Notes: generated by a model from the sequence alone, not told the origin. 64,000 nt of DNA from Hymenobacter chitinivorans DSM 11115 (GCF_002797555.1 NZ_PGFA01000006.1:90090-154089), one strand, 5' to 3'. Positions 41,283 to 54,100 are shown, counted from the stretch's first letter. Translations and numbers: made by a program.

Positions 41283-44048
41283 ATGACAAACTGGTACAAA
41301 ACGGGGCCTACAGCACAACGCTGGCGGCAGCTGGCTTTGGCGGCGCTGCTGGCTAGCGGTGCTACCCTGGCCCAGGCTCAAAATTTGAACTACAGCCCGT
41401 TTGGGACGCAGAACCTCGCTGGCACCTACACGGATCTGGGTACTACGGGTACCGTAATTACTACGCCGAACACGGATGATGCCAACTCGGATGCCATTCC
41501 CATCGGCTTCACGTTTACCTACAACGGGACGGCTTTCAATGATTTCGTACTGAACACGAACGGTTTCTTGAAGCTGGGCACTACGGCTCCGGCCGCGCCG
41601 TACTTCTCGTCCGGTAGCCAAAACCCCACCGGCGGCCCGCTGAACTCCACCACGGAATCTAACCTGCTGCTGCCCTTCAACGACGACCTGATCGACGCCA
41701 CTGCCGGTCCGTCCGAGTACCGGGTAGCCGTTACCGGCACGGCCCCCAACCGGGTGTGTACCATTCAGTGGAAAAACGTGAAGGACAAGCCCCGCGCTAC
41801 GGCGGCCGGTGGCACCACCATCCTAGGCACCCAGCTCGACAACTTCTCCTTCCAGGTGAAGCTCTACGAGACGACTAACGTCATTGATTTTGTTTACGGC
41901 GGCGCTATTGCCGGGGCCGGCCCCGACGCGTTGAAGCTGGAAGTAGTAGGCCTGAAAGGCTCGGGCGCCAATACTGGACAAGTGCTGGTAGGTACCAAAA
42001 CCTCCGCGGCTGCCTGGTCGACTACGACGTTTGGCAACACGGTATACACGGCCACCGGCAATGCTCATAACGTGCGCAGCACGGCCCGGCCCGACGCGGG
42101 CCGTACCTACCGCTTCAATTCCGCTGCTCCCAACGACGTAGCCGTAACCAACGTGTATTCGCTGGGTAAGCTCGCCATTCCAAGCGGCACTCCCCACACG
42201 ATTCAGGCCATTATCCGCAACGTGGGAAGCAACCCGGTAACCAATGCTTCGGTAACGGCTACCGTAGCGGGTGCCAACACGTACACCAGCACCAAAACGG
42301 TGGCTAGCCTGGCAGTAGGAGCTTCGGCCACGATATCCTTCGACCCCTTCACGCCCACGGCCACCGGTAACGAAACCATTACCGTTACCTCGGCCAACGA
42401 CGACGTAGCGTCCAACAACACCAAGACCTACGAGCAGGTAGTAAATACGACGACCCTAGCCGTAGCGGAGCCCAACGGCCCCGTTAGCAGCAGCGTCGGC
42501 TTTACCAACAACACGACCGGTGATGCCGGCACCGGCATTTTTGCCGTAAAGTACAACGTCAACACGGCCCGCTCGGTTACGGCCGTTACAGCCCGCATTG
42601 AGGATGTACGCTCCGTGGGCCGCACCATCTACACCGTAGTGTGCGACAACACCGGCGCCATCATTGGCCGCACGCCGGATTATGTAGTACTGGCTTCGGA
42701 CATTGCTACTTTTAAGACGTTTACCCTGACCACTCCGGCTCAGGTACCCGCAGGTTCTTTCTTCGTGGGGGTAGCTGAAGGAGCCTCTCCGGCTGGCACG
42801 GCGCCTTTCTACCCAGTAGGGTTGCAGGCGGAAATACCAACCCGCTCGGGCACCTTCTACACGATGGCCATAACCGGGGGCTCTCCCGCAGATGCAGCTT
42901 CTAACAACCTGGGTCGTTTCATGATTGAGGCTGTTACGGGCGTGGGCATTACTTGCCTACCTCCCGTTGCGTCGAACATCTTCATCTTCCCCAATGCCAC
43001 CACGGCTCAAATCGTGTACTCGGGCGTAACGGGTGGCACGGCTTACTCGCTCATCTACGGTCCGACCGGCTTCAACCCGACCACTGGTGGTACCACGGTT
43101 TCTTCGACTGCCTCGCCCGCTACCCTGACTGGCCTGACCCCCGCGACGACCTACCAGGTGTACATCCGCACCAACTGCGGTACTACTGACCAGAGCACGC
43201 TGACGGGCCCCCTGAGCTTCACCACGCTCTGCAACCCGACGGCCGTTACGGCCTTCCCTTACACCGAGAACTTCGACGCGGCCCGGGCGCTGCCCTGCGG
43301 TGTTTCGATCAACAACACCAATGCCGACACGGTGTCCTGGAAAGTACGGCCCACGGTTCCCGGTCAGACCGGCCCGCTCGTAGTAGCTGCTTCGGCTCCT
43401 AACGCCATGGTGTACTACTACAACGAGGACGCCGCTACTCCCGGCAACGACTGGTTCTACACCCCGCCCATGCTGCTCCGCACCGGTAACCGTTACCAGC
43501 TTTCGTTCAAGTACCGCAACAGCGGTACCAACTACACCGAGAAGCTGGAAGTAACCTACGGCACTTCGGCTAGCCCCGCGGGCCAGACGACGCAGCTGTG
43601 GAAAAACGAGGCCATCGGCACGACTACTTTCCTGACAGCTGACGCGACGAGCACGATTCCCGTGCTGCCCGTAGTGCCCACGACGACCGGTAACTACTAC
43701 ATCGGCTTCCATGTGTATAGCGACGCTGACAAGTTCTTCGTGGCCATCGATGACCTGCAGGTAACGGCTACGGCTATCACCGGCACCTCGGCTGCTCTGG
43801 ACTACGCCATCAGCGTATTCCCGAACCCCTCGGCTGGTGTCTTCAGCGTGGACATCAAGAATGCCAACGCCAAAGGCGCTATGCAGGTAGAAGTAATGAA
43901 CTCCCTGGGCCAGATCGTGCACACGGCTTTGGTACGCGACAACCAGCTCAACAAGCTGGACCTCTCGAACCTGGCTGGCGGCATGTACATCCTGAAAGTG
44001 AAGTCGGGCAACGACTTCTCGGTTCGGAACATCTCGATCCAGAAGTAA
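41283..44048 (+). CDS. Large secreted protein with T9SS type A sorting domain
   Basis: A 921-aa exported protein: signal peptide (to about 33, ...TLAQAQ); a lectin-like/beta-sandwich region (about 35-290); a CARDB-type Ig domain (about 295-390, PHTIQAIIRNVGSNPVTNASV); a middle sandwich; a fibronectin-III module (about 560-650, LTGLTPATTYQVYIRTNCGTT); a further jelly-roll domain (about 655-840); and a C-terminal type A sorting domain (ISVFPNPSAGVFSVDI ... GMYILKVKSGNDFSVRNISI). The C-terminal domain directs export by the type IX system and cleavage by PorU (encoded at 57 kb). Adhesin or matrix protein is likely; no catalytic motif is seen. Confidence 0.88.
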   Translation: MTNWYKTGPTAQRWRQLALAALLASGATLAQAQNLNYSPFGTQNLAGTYTDLGTTGTVITTPNTDDANSDAIPIGFTFTYNGTAFNDFVLNTNGFLKLGTTAPAAPYFSSGSQNPTGGPLNSTTESNLLLPFNDDLIDATAGPSEYRVAVTGTAPNRVCTIQWKNVKDKPRATAAGGTTILGTQLDNFSFQVKLYETTNVIDFVYGGAIAGAGPDALKLEVVGLKGSGANTGQVLVGTKTSAAAWSTTTFGNTVYTATGNAHNVRSTARPDAGRTYRFNSAAPNDVAVTNVYSLGKLAIPSGTPHTIQAIIRNVGSNPVTNASVTATVAGANTYTSTKTVASLAVGASATISFDPFTPTATGNETITVTSANDDVASNNTKTYEQVVNTTTLAVAEPNGPVSSSVGFTNNTTGDAGTGIFAVKYNVNTARSVTAVTARIEDVRSVGRTIYTVVCDNTGAIIGRTPDYVVLASDIATFKTFTLTTPAQVPAGSFFVGVAEGASPAGTAPFYPVGLQAEIPTRSGTFYTMAITGGSPADAASNNLGRFMIEAVTGVGITCLPPVASNIFIFPNATTAQIVYSGVTGGTAYSLIYGPTGFNPTTGGTTVSSTASPATLTGLTPATTYQVYIRTNCGTTDQSTLTGPLSFTTLCNPTAVTAFPYTENFDAARALPCGVSINNTNADTVSWKVRPTVPGQTGPLVVAASAPNAMVYYYNEDAATPGNDWFYTPPMLLRTGNRYQLSFKYRNSGTNYTEKLEVTYGTSASPAGQTTQLWKNEAIGTTTFLTADATSTIPVLPVVPTTTGNYYIGFHVYSDADKFFVAIDDLQVTATAITGTSAALDYAISVFPNPSAGVFSVDIKNANAKGAMQVEVMNSLGQIVHTALVRDNQLNKLDLSNLAGGMYILKVKSGNDFSVRNISIQK

Positions 44049-44068
44049 TTTCTGCAGCTTGTAATTTG

Positions 44069-44096
44069 AAAAGGGCAGCCACATGGCTGCCCTTTT
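44069..44096 (+). terminator. Terminator of the T9SS protein gene
   Basis: AAAAGGGCAGCC-ACAT-GGCTGCCCTTTT with two further T: a 12-bp perfect stem, 20 bp after the stop. The remaining 44,097-44,332 DNA (between two terminators) shows no feature. Confidence 0.92.
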
Positions 44097-44332
44097 TTAT
44101 TGCTAACAATGCTCGATTTGAAAGCCAAGCATCTGTACCGCTGAAAGTAGCCGATACCCGGCGCCCAACTGGGTGTGGGACTGTAGCAAGCCGCGCGAGC
44201 AGCTCCACGGCAGATAAGCCAGCGCTATTACCCCAGTGCTACGCTAAACCATGCATACTTCCTCCCGGTGACTAAAAGTAGCTTAACCACTGGCGGGCAG
44301 TGCATAATGTGTTGGGTTGGCGGCCCGACAAC

Positions 44333-44366
44333 AAAAAAGCCTGCTCCGGATAGAGCAGGCTTTTTT
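44333..44366 (-). terminator. ccmF terminator
   Basis: AAAAAAGCCTGCTC, a 6-base loop, then GAGCAGGCTTTTTT: a perfect stem with U/A runs at both ends, 21 bp after the ccmF stop on the minus strand. Confidence 0.9.
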
Positions 44367-44387
44367 ACGAGTTAGATTGTTGCCGTG

Positions 44388-46982
<2,595 letters not shown>

Positions 46983-46990
46983 TCTTTCTT

Positions 46991-47098
46991 AATTAAGAAT
47001 TAAGAATTAGGAATTAGGAATTGCTGCTTGAGCTACTTTGGTACACCCTCGTGTGCCCAGTCACCCAATTGCTAATTCTCAATTCCTAATTACTAATT
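46991..47098. repeat. AATTAGGAATT inverted repeat between ccmF and ccmE
   Basis: AATTAGGAATT occurs at 47005 and 47012 (overlapping), and AATTCCTAATT at 47081-47091, with related AT-rich words around them. The right part overlaps the ccmE stop codon. Confidence 0.6.
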
Positions 47099-47521
47099 GA
47101 CTGAAGCCGTGGCGCCTTTGATGTCCTTCTCTACGTACTTGGAAGGGCACTTGAGCAGAATCTTGTCGGCCACGAACACGTCGTTGCGCATGGCGCCGGT
47201 AATGACCACCTGCTCCGACTTGTCGAAGTCCTGGGGCTTGGGGTTGAAGTAAATCACGCGCTGGGCAATGCGGTTGGTATCGACCAGGGTAAAGGCGAAG
47301 TAGTTGGGGTCCAGGGTGGGGTTATACTCCAGGCCCAGGATGTTCTTCTGCCCGTCGCGCGGGAGGCGGCCCACTACGTGCACCTTGGTCAGGTTGCCAT
47401 CGGCGGCCCGCTCCCGGGCCTCGCGGAACGAGACGTACACGCTGGCGTCGCCCACGGTGCTCATGATGATGCCGATAGCAACGGCAATGACGGCAATGGC
47501 AAGAATGTGAGATTTTTTCAT
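47093..47521 (-). CDS. ccmE: Heme chaperone CcmE, cysteine-type
   Basis: A 142-aa protein with one N-terminal membrane anchor (ILAIAVIAVAIGIIM, about 6-20) and a periplasmic OB fold. In standard CcmE, a histidine in an HxxxY motif binds heme covalently. Here the corresponding place reads ILLKCPSKYVEK, so Cys125 replaces that His and Tyr129 is kept. Cys-type CcmE (CxxxY) is known from some delta-proteobacteria and archaea. The gene lies between ccmD and ccmF. The Cys variant is visible directly; its chemistry in this organism is inference. Confidence 0.93.
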   Translation of the reverse strand: MKKSHILAIAVIAVAIGIIMSTVGDASVYVSFREARERAADGNLTKVHVVGRLPRDGQKNILGLEYNPTLDPNYFAFTLVDTNRIAQRVIYFNPKPQDFDKSEQVVITGAMRNDVFVADKILLKCPSKYVEKDIKGATASVN

Positions 47522-47613
47522 GATGCTTCAACAGCGCCGGGCTTGTCGGCCGGCTTTACTGAACAACCAAAGGTCCCCGAAAAATCCGTCGGGCCGGAAT
47601 GAATTTCATTTAG

Positions 47614-47666
47614 CAATTATCATTTAACAAGTAACAATCAGCCGTTTTGCGGGCAAATGATAATTG
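47614..47666. repeat. CAATTATCATTT inverted repeat before ccmE
   Basis: CAATTATCATTT (47614-47625) and AAATGATAATTG (47655-47666) form a perfect 12-bp inverted repeat with a 29-bp spacer in the ccmD-ccmE gap. Confidence 0.7.
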
Positions 47667-47680
47667 TCACCTGATCAATG

Positions 47681-47926
47681 TTAATTGTCTTTGAGCTCCC
47701 GCTCCAGGCGGCCCACTTTCCGGTCGAGCGACACGAGGAAGGCCAGCAGACCGGCCAGCACGACGGTAATAACGGCCACCACCACGTAGATTTTGCCGCT
47801 TTGGCGCAGGGTATCGGCCATTTCAGGTGAGTCGGCGGCCGACTGGGCGGCGGCGTGCAGCACGGGCAGCAGCAGGGCGGCCAGCAGCAACAGGGCCGAA
47901 CGGAGCTTAGGCAAGCTGTTTTTCAT
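47681..47926 (-). CDS. ccmD: CcmD-like small membrane protein
   Basis: An 81-aa protein: signal-like N-terminus (LRSALLLLAALLLPVLHAAAQ), a second hydrophobic helix (IYVVVAVITVVLAGLLAFLVSL, about 46-67) and a charged tail (DRKVGRLERELKDN). This is the CcmD pattern: a small anchor that helps release heme-loaded CcmE from the CcmABC complex. The ATG at 47926 gives this length and overlaps the end of ccmC by 20 bp. CcmD is poorly conserved, so the name rests mostly on position and topology. Confidence 0.8.
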   Translation of the reverse strand: MKNSLPKLRSALLLLAALLLPVLHAAAQSAADSPEMADTLRQSGKIYVVVAVITVVLAGLLAFLVSLDRKVGRLERELKDN

Positions 47927-48578
47927 ATACTTTTTGTTTGAGCAGAGCAATGCGGCTGGCCACCTGGGCCAGCCAGAAGGCCAGCAGCGTCCAGCCGATA
48001 ACGGCCGGGTAAAACACCAGGCGCATATTGTCGTCGAGGTCGTACTTGGCAAAGGCCGGGTTGCCGCCCGCCCCGGGGTGGAGCGAATCGGTGAGGCGGG
48101 GCAGGATGTAGAACAGCGGCATGGCCGTGGCGAAGGCGAAGATGTTGTAGATGGCCGAAATCCGGGCCCGCTGCTGCTCGTCGGTAAATGAGGAGCGCAG
48201 CACCAGGTACGCCCCGTAAATGAGCATGGCAATGGCCGCGCCGTTGAGCTTGGGGTCGTTGGTCCACCACGTGCCCCAGGTGTACTTGGCCCAGATGCTA
48301 CCCGTGGCCAAACCCACGCAGCCCATCAGAATGCCGGTGCGGGCCGCTTCGTGGGAGCGAATATCCAGCTCGGGCGTGGGGTTGCGCAGGTACTTGATGG
48401 AGTACACTACCGAGGCAATCAGGATGAAAGTCATGCCGAACCACATCGGCACGTGGAAGTACAGGTTGCGGATGGTTTCGTTGAGAATAGCCAGCCGGGG
48501 CACCGGCATCAGCAGGCCCGCCACTGCCGTATATAGCAGCAGCACCACGGCCAGGGCTTTCCACCAGTTGTTTTTCAT
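47907..48578 (-). CDS. ccmC: Cytochrome c maturation protein CcmC
   Basis: A 223-aa protein with six membrane helices and the WWD segment WGTWWTNDPKLNGAAI (about 101-116). Histidines at YFHVPMWFGM and in SLHPGAGG are at the expected heme-ligand places. CcmC presents heme to CcmE at the outer face of the inner membrane. Start ATG 48578 (MKNNWWKAL) with an alternative 9 bp upstream. It is coupled to ccmD. Confidence 0.94.
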   Translation of the reverse strand: MKNNWWKALAVVLLLYTAVAGLLMPVPRLAILNETIRNLYFHVPMWFGMTFILIASVVYSIKYLRNPTPELDIRSHEAARTGILMGCVGLATGSIWAKYTWGTWWTNDPKLNGAAIAMLIYGAYLVLRSSFTDEQQRARISAIYNIFAFATAMPLFYILPRLTDSLHPGAGGNPAFAKYDLDDNMRLVFYPAVIGWTLLAFWLAQVASRIALLKQKVYEKQLA

Positions 48579-48699
48579 GAGCAGCAATAGATTAAAGCCT
48601 GGCGCGCCAAGGCGCGGGGCGCAAGAGTAACAGGCAAGGAGGCTGATTTGTCACAACCCCACCCACGAACTTCTCGTTTAATGCCGCCCCGGTTTTGCA

Positions 48700-49368
48700 T
48701 TAGCTGCGCCATAAAAAGGGAAACAACAGGTAGGACACGGCACTCACAATCAGGTTCAGAGCTACCAGCGTGAGCAAGGAGCTGCGGCTGGCGTCAAATT
48801 CGAGGCCGTCAAGGGCATTTTTGGATACTTTGATGAGCAGCAGCAGCATGGGCACCATCAGCGGAAAGCCCAGCACGGCCATCAGGGTACTGCTGTTGGT
48901 AGCCTTAGCCGCAATGCCCGACACCAGCGTGAGCGTGGAGGCAAAACCCACGGCACCCAGCACCACGTTGGCCAGAAACAGCGGCAGGTTCTGCACGGGG
49001 TTGCCCAGCACCAGGGCGTAGAGGCCGAATCCTGCCAGGGCCAAACCCAACAGCAGCAGGGCGTTATACACAATCTTGGCCATGATGACGGCCTGGGGCT
49101 GCACCAGGGTATAGTAGTAGAGCAGGCGGCCCCGGCTTTCCTGCAAGAAGCCTTTGGCTACGGCGTTGACGGCCGTAAAGAGCAGGATAATCCAGAACAG
49201 GGCGTTCCAGGCCGGCACGGGTAGCTCCCCGCCGCGCAGGGCAAAGCTCAGGTAGCACACAAAGACGGTGCTGCCCACGTAGAGCAGCATGCCGCTGAGG
49301 GCCGCGCGCTGCCGCCATTCCAGGCGGAAGTCCTTCTGAATCAAATACCAAATCTCGCGGAGGAGCAT
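48700..49368 (-). CDS. ccmB: Heme exporter CcmB
   Basis: A 222-aa membrane protein with about six helices. It opens MLLREIWYLIQKDFRLEWRQ, followed by long hydrophobic stretches, with the family-like GFPLMVPMLLLLIKVS. CcmB is the membrane subunit of the CcmAB ABC transporter that drives release of holo-CcmE. I chose the ATG at 49368 over one at 49431, where extra residues lack similarity. No ccmA ATPase gene adjoins it in this window; it must be elsewhere or missing. Confidence 0.92.
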   Translation of the reverse strand: MLLREIWYLIQKDFRLEWRQRAALSGMLLYVGSTVFVCYLSFALRGGELPVPAWNALFWIILLFTAVNAVAKGFLQESRGRLLYYYTLVQPQAVIMAKIVYNALLLLGLALAGFGLYALVLGNPVQNLPLFLANVVLGAVGFASTLTLVSGIAAKATNSSTLMAVLGFPLMVPMLLLLIKVSKNALDGLEFDASRSSLLTLVALNLIVSAVSYLLFPFLWRS

Positions 49369-49483
49369 CGCGGCACAGCGGCTGGTGAACGGGGCCGCAA
49401 AGATACAACCCAACCTCCGGATAGGCCTCACCTAAGTTCATTATTCGCCTTGGCGCCGGCCACCAGGCATTTTTGGTGGCATA

Positions 49484-49518
49484 AAAAAAGCCTTCTACCG
49501 GTGGCAGAAGGCTTTTTT
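49484..49518 (-). terminator. Terminator of the beta-helix gene
   Basis: AAAAAAGCCTTCT-ACCGGTGGC-AGAAGGCTTTTTT: a perfect 13-bp stem 15 bp after the stop at 49,534. The loop ACCGGTGGC equals the core of array units 7 and 8 near 29.8 kb. Confidence 0.92.
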
Positions 49519-49533
49519 GGCAAGTATCCGGGC

Positions 49534-51048
49534 TTACCAGGCCACGGCAAACTTACCGGCCGTGGTAGCACTTTCCTGGGTCAGGCGGTAGGTATATAAG
49601 CCGGTGGCCAGGCCGCGGGTCGAAAAAACCAGGCGGCCCTGCATGGGTTTGGCGGCGTAGGTAGCCACCACGCGGCCCGCCAGGTCATACACCCGCAGCT
49701 CGGCCGGCGCCGTGGATTTACCCAGCTCAAAGGTCAGGAAGCTGGTGGCCGGATTAGGATACACGGCCGTAGTCAGGGCCTGGGCCGGGCGGGCGGCCAG
49801 CACCGTGTTGCGGAACGGCAGGTAGTCGACCAGGCCCAGGGCGGCATTGTCGGGCTGGTGGTAGATGTGGCTTTCAATTTCGGTGACGAAGCTGGTGCCC
49901 CAATCGTTGTTTTCGGCCTTGAAGCTTTCGGCGGTGTTGTTGTAGATGTCGTAAATCTGCCCGCCGTTGCCGTTGCCCGTCAGCAGGTTGCGGCCCACGT
50001 TGGTGGTATCGGTGCTGCTCAGGTCGCCGAAGCTCACGCGCGGGGCGGGCGTCGTGGAGTTGGAGCGCTGCAGGGTTACGCCATAGAGGTTGCCCCGGAT
50101 GATGTTGCGCGACACGACTCCGGTTTGGGTCTGGGTACCGTTGAAGTTCAGTCCGCTGCCGCCGGTTTGGGCATTGGGGTTGATGTTGTTGTCAGAAATA
50201 ATGTTCTGGGTAATGTAGCTGCTGATGTTGCCGCCCACAATGGCAATGCCGTAGCGGTTGTTGCGCACGATGTTGCGCCGGATCTGCACCTGACTCACGG
50301 CACTGGTGCCCAGCAGGTTGGAAACACTGATACCACCGGCCATCAGGTAGCGCCCCACCACCAGGTTGCCCTGAATGATGATGGGCGTAGCACCCCCAAT
50401 GCCGAGGTTAATCTGGGGCCAGTTGCCATTCTCGGTGCTGTTGGCCACCAGCACGTTGTTGCGGATAATCGGGGAAGTCGGCCGGTTGGAGGGGCTCAGA
50501 ATACCGGAACGGGCGTTGCCGTAGATGCGGCAGTTGGTGATGCGCGGCGTGCCACCCGAGAGGCTGATGGCCCCGCTGTTGGTAGCTTTGGTGCCAATGG
50601 CAGACACTTGGTAGCGCACCACGCAGCTGTCGAGCACCAGGCTGGCGTCGACGACCTTCAGGCCGCCGCCGTACTCGACCACGGTTTTGTGCAGCTCCGA
50701 GCCTTCACTGGTGGCCGAAAACCAAAAGCTGTGAAACGGCTTGGTAGGGTCCGCGGCGGTGATTTTAACCGAGTCGCGGGGGTTGATGAGCAGCACCCCA
50801 TCCACGTAAAACAAGGCCAGGGAAGCCATTTTGATGGTGGCGTTGCTGCGAATTTCGAGCGTGTCGCGGGCCGACAGCCGGATGGTGTCGTTGACCTGAA
50901 TAGTGCCGCCGGCCGTGGTGACGTAGCCGCCCGAGGCCGCCGTGAGCTGGGCCAGCGTCCACCGGACGCCGGTACCGGGTGTGCGGTACTGAGCCTGGGC
51001 CAGCGTCCAGGTTAGGCAGCTCAGCAGCAGGAGTAAGGATTTCTTCAT
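49534..51048 (-). CDS. Secreted right-handed beta-helix protein with T9SS sorting domain
   Basis: A 504-aa protein: signal peptide (MKKSLLLLLSCLTWTLAQAQ); a parallel beta-helix built of PbH1-type turns (about 110-380; runs such as ITNCRIYGNARSGI, IRRNIVRNNRYGIAIVGG and VVSRNIIRGNLYGVTL); and a C-terminal type A sorting domain (VYPNPATSFLTFELG ... GLYTYRLTQES). Many beta-helix proteins bind or cleave polysaccharides, but no lyase residues are evident. Export would use the type IX system, with PorU/PorV encoded nearby. Confidence 0.88.
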   Translation of the reverse strand: MKKSLLLLLSCLTWTLAQAQYRTPGTGVRWTLAQLTAASGGYVTTAGGTIQVNDTIRLSARDTLEIRSNATIKMASLALFYVDGVLLINPRDSVKITAADPTKPFHSFWFSATSEGSELHKTVVEYGGGLKVVDASLVLDSCVVRYQVSAIGTKATNSGAISLSGGTPRITNCRIYGNARSGILSPSNRPTSPIIRNNVLVANSTENGNWPQINLGIGGATPIIIQGNLVVGRYLMAGGISVSNLLGTSAVSQVQIRRNIVRNNRYGIAIVGGNISSYITQNIISDNNINPNAQTGGSGLNFNGTQTQTGVVSRNIIRGNLYGVTLQRSNSTTPAPRVSFGDLSSTDTTNVGRNLLTGNGNGGQIYDIYNNTAESFKAENNDWGTSFVTEIESHIYHQPDNAALGLVDYLPFRNTVLAARPAQALTTAVYPNPATSFLTFELGKSTAPAELRVYDLAGRVVATYAAKPMQGRLVFSTRGLATGLYTYRLTQESATTAGKFAVAW

Positions 51049-51102
51049 GCAAAAGCAGTTAAACAGGAAAAGGAACTACATGGAAGGTAGGGCTAAAAAC
51101 TC

Positions 51103-51138
51103 AAAAAGAGCCACCCGGTTGCCCAGGTGGCTCTTTTT
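51103..51138 (-). terminator. Terminator of the propeller-barrel gene
   Basis: AAAAAGAGCCACC, a 10-base loop, then GGTGGCTCTTTTT with one further T: a perfect 13-bp stem, 24 bp after the stop at 51,162. Confidence 0.92.
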
Positions 51139-51161
51139 TGTGGCAGAATTCCAAATTATCC

Positions 51162-54100
51162 CTAGAAGTCGTAGCCCAGGGTGAAGTAGAATTTCGGTCC
51201 TTTCTGCACATAGTCTTCCTGGCCCCAGGCCACGTCGGCCTTGCCGTAGAAGCCCAGCAGCGTGGTGCGCATCCCGAAACCGTAACCCAGCAGCAGCGGA
51301 TTGCGGAAGTTGACGACGGTGGCCGTGAAGCCGTTGCCATTGCCGCCCTGCACCTGGGTGTTGAACGAGTTGTTTTCGTTGAACGGGTTCGAGCCCGAAT
51401 ATGCCGAGCCGGCGTCTCCGAAGGCAGTGAGCTGCAGATTGCGGAAGAAACCCGAGTAAATGGGTTTGCGCGAGAGGTACTGGATGATGGGCATGCGCAG
51501 CTCAGAGTTGAAGAGTACGTAGCGGGGACCATTCCGCTTGCTGTAGGCAAAGCCCCGCAGGTTGGTCACAAACTGCTGGTAGAATACCTGGGTTGGGTCA
51601 CTCAGCAGGGCGTTGGTGGGCGTCAGGCGCGGGTCGTCGTAGCGGGCGTTGAGCCAGTTGTCCATGCCGCCGAGGCGGAAGGTTTGGGCCGAAGTCCCGA
51701 AGAAGGAGCCGAAGCTGGCCCGGTTAGCCCACACAATCTGGCGGTGAATCTTCTGGTAGTGCCGCAGGTCGACGTAGATCTTGCCGAAGTTTTGGGAGCC
51801 GTCATCAATGCCGTTGAGCTTGAGCACCCCGATTTTCATGCGGGTACCCTCCATCATATTGACCCCGGTGGAAATGGCGTTGTCGAATACCAGTTCCCCG
51901 CTCAGGCCAATATAGCTGCGGTTGATATCGTCTTCGGTGCTGAACTTGCTGATGACCGTACGGTTCACGTTCACAAACCGGGGGCCGCCCCGCACGCTCA
52001 GGTTGTGCGTCAGCGGGTAGGCAATGGTGGGTGACACCTCGTGGCGGCCAAAGCGCAGCCGCTGGTTTTCGGCGTCGAAGAAGTAGGCCTGCTTCTGGTA
52101 GCCAATGCTCCAGTCATAACGCTTTTTCAGGTTGGAGTACTCGGCGTAGATGTTGCTGGTCCGCAGGTCGGTCAGGGCAAAGATGCCAGCCCGGATGCGG
52201 TGGTCCTCAAACATATCCGACATATTGGCCTGCCCAATCAGGCCCAGGCCCAGCAGCGGGTCGGCGTAGAGCGACGAGACGACGTTGTCGATACTGAAGC
52301 GCTTATCGTACTTATAGGGGCCGGCCACCGAGAAGGCCTCAGCCGGTGGCGCTGTCGGCAAGGCCGCGGCTACGTCCGTGCGCTTGCGGCGCGGCGCGTT
52401 GGCCCGGCTGGGTACGTCTTCCTCAAACTGGTAGTCGCTGGTATTAATCTGCCCCTCATTCTTGCGGGAGGGCGCAGTGGGAACCGCGCTATTATCCTGG
52501 GTATCGGCGGCCACCGACTTAGCGGGCTGAGCGGCGGCCCGTGCCGGCGCCTTCGACCGATCTTCGAGGGTTTCCTGCCGGGCCGTTTTGTAGAGAATCA
52601 GGTTCTGCGGCAGCGCGTACGAGGGGTAGAGGTACACAAAGTCGCGCGACTTATCGGCCGCCACAAAGCCCAGGGCCCCGGTGGTGGCGTTGTAGTCGAA
52701 GCTCTCAATATTGGGCAGAAAACTGCTGACGGGTACGTGCTGCTTCGTCTTAAACGAGTATTTGTAGATGCTGCGCACCCCGCTTTCCTCCCCGAGAAAC
52801 AGTATTTCGTCGTCGGAAATGGCCCGGGGCCGACCTTCGTTGGAAATCGTGCTGACCAAGGTTTCCACGGGCTGGGTCCGGCCGTCGAGGTAATAAACAA
52901 ACAGGTCGTAGTTGTTGACCACGTTGCCGAATGAGCCCTTGGCCGTGCCGGCCGAGTCCAGCCAACGGTTGGAGCTGAACACAATACCGTTGCCGTTGGG
53001 CAGGAAGGTCGGCTGCACGTCGTCGAATACATCGTCGGTGAGCTTTTCGGGCGTGCGGCTGCCGGCCCGCAGCACGTACAAATCGTTCTGCCCGTTGCGC
53101 ACTCCGCTAAACACCAACGCCTTGCCGTCGGGCGAATAACTCAAATCCAGAATCTGGGAAAAAGGCCGGAAGATGGTGGAGGCATTACGGCCAAAGAGCC
53201 CATCCACGGCCCGGAATATAAAGTTCGTTGGACCGGCATCGGCCGAAACCAGACTCAGGTTCATGCTGCCTTTCACTTCGCCGGCAACGGCAACCTGGCT
53301 GTTGCTACGCCAGGCCAACGCCGGCAACCGGATTTCCACCTGCTGGTCGGGGGTTTTGTAGCCGCCGCGGTAAATGGTATGCTGCCCGGAGCCATCCTTA
53401 TTGACTACGACTACCCGGTAGCGGCCCCGCTCGTTGGCCACGTAAGCCAGCCGCTGCCCATTGGGGCTAAGCACGGCTTGCGAATACAGAATGCCTTTAC
53501 GGTTGCTTTTGGCCAGCTGCCGAGCCTCTTCGGGCAGCACAAAGGCCGTTTGGGGCTGGGCGTTGAGCTGCCGGTAATACGCCACCCAGTCCTTGAGAAA
53601 TACTTTATAGGGCACGTTCAGCGAGCTGCTGATGCCCACTTCCACGTCGCGGGTGATGCGCGTCAGGTTCAGAATATTCTGAATGGTGGTGTAGCCGTAG
53701 CGCTCGGCAATGTAGTTCCAGATGCTCTGGCCGGCCAGCTCGGGGTTGCGCACAAAAAACTGCGCCGGCCGGTTCGACTCCACTTTCTGGGTCATGTCGC
53801 GCATGTAGTCGTCCATGTCCACGCTCCAGCCCTCGGAGGCGTAGGCCGAGGCTCCCGACACAAACCAGTCGGGCAGCTGCAGCAGGTAGCTGCTCTGGAT
53901 GACTTCCTTCAGCGAGCCGCCGTACATCATGTCGTTGAGCAGCACCTTGGTAATCTGGTAGCTCAAGTCGCGCTTAAACAGGGTTTGCTGACCCTGAAAG
54001 GCCAACTGCACCTTGCTCATGCGCAGCAGCTCGGTTTCGCCGCCGGTCTGGTATTTGTCGGTATCCAGGCCCACGTTGCTCTGCCGCAGGTCGCCCACGG

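Noticed and set aside
47681..48232. Long N-terminal extension of ccmD into ccmC
   Set aside because: The first 102 codons are an out-of-frame reading of ccmC; the signal-like N-terminus at 47926 is the natural start.
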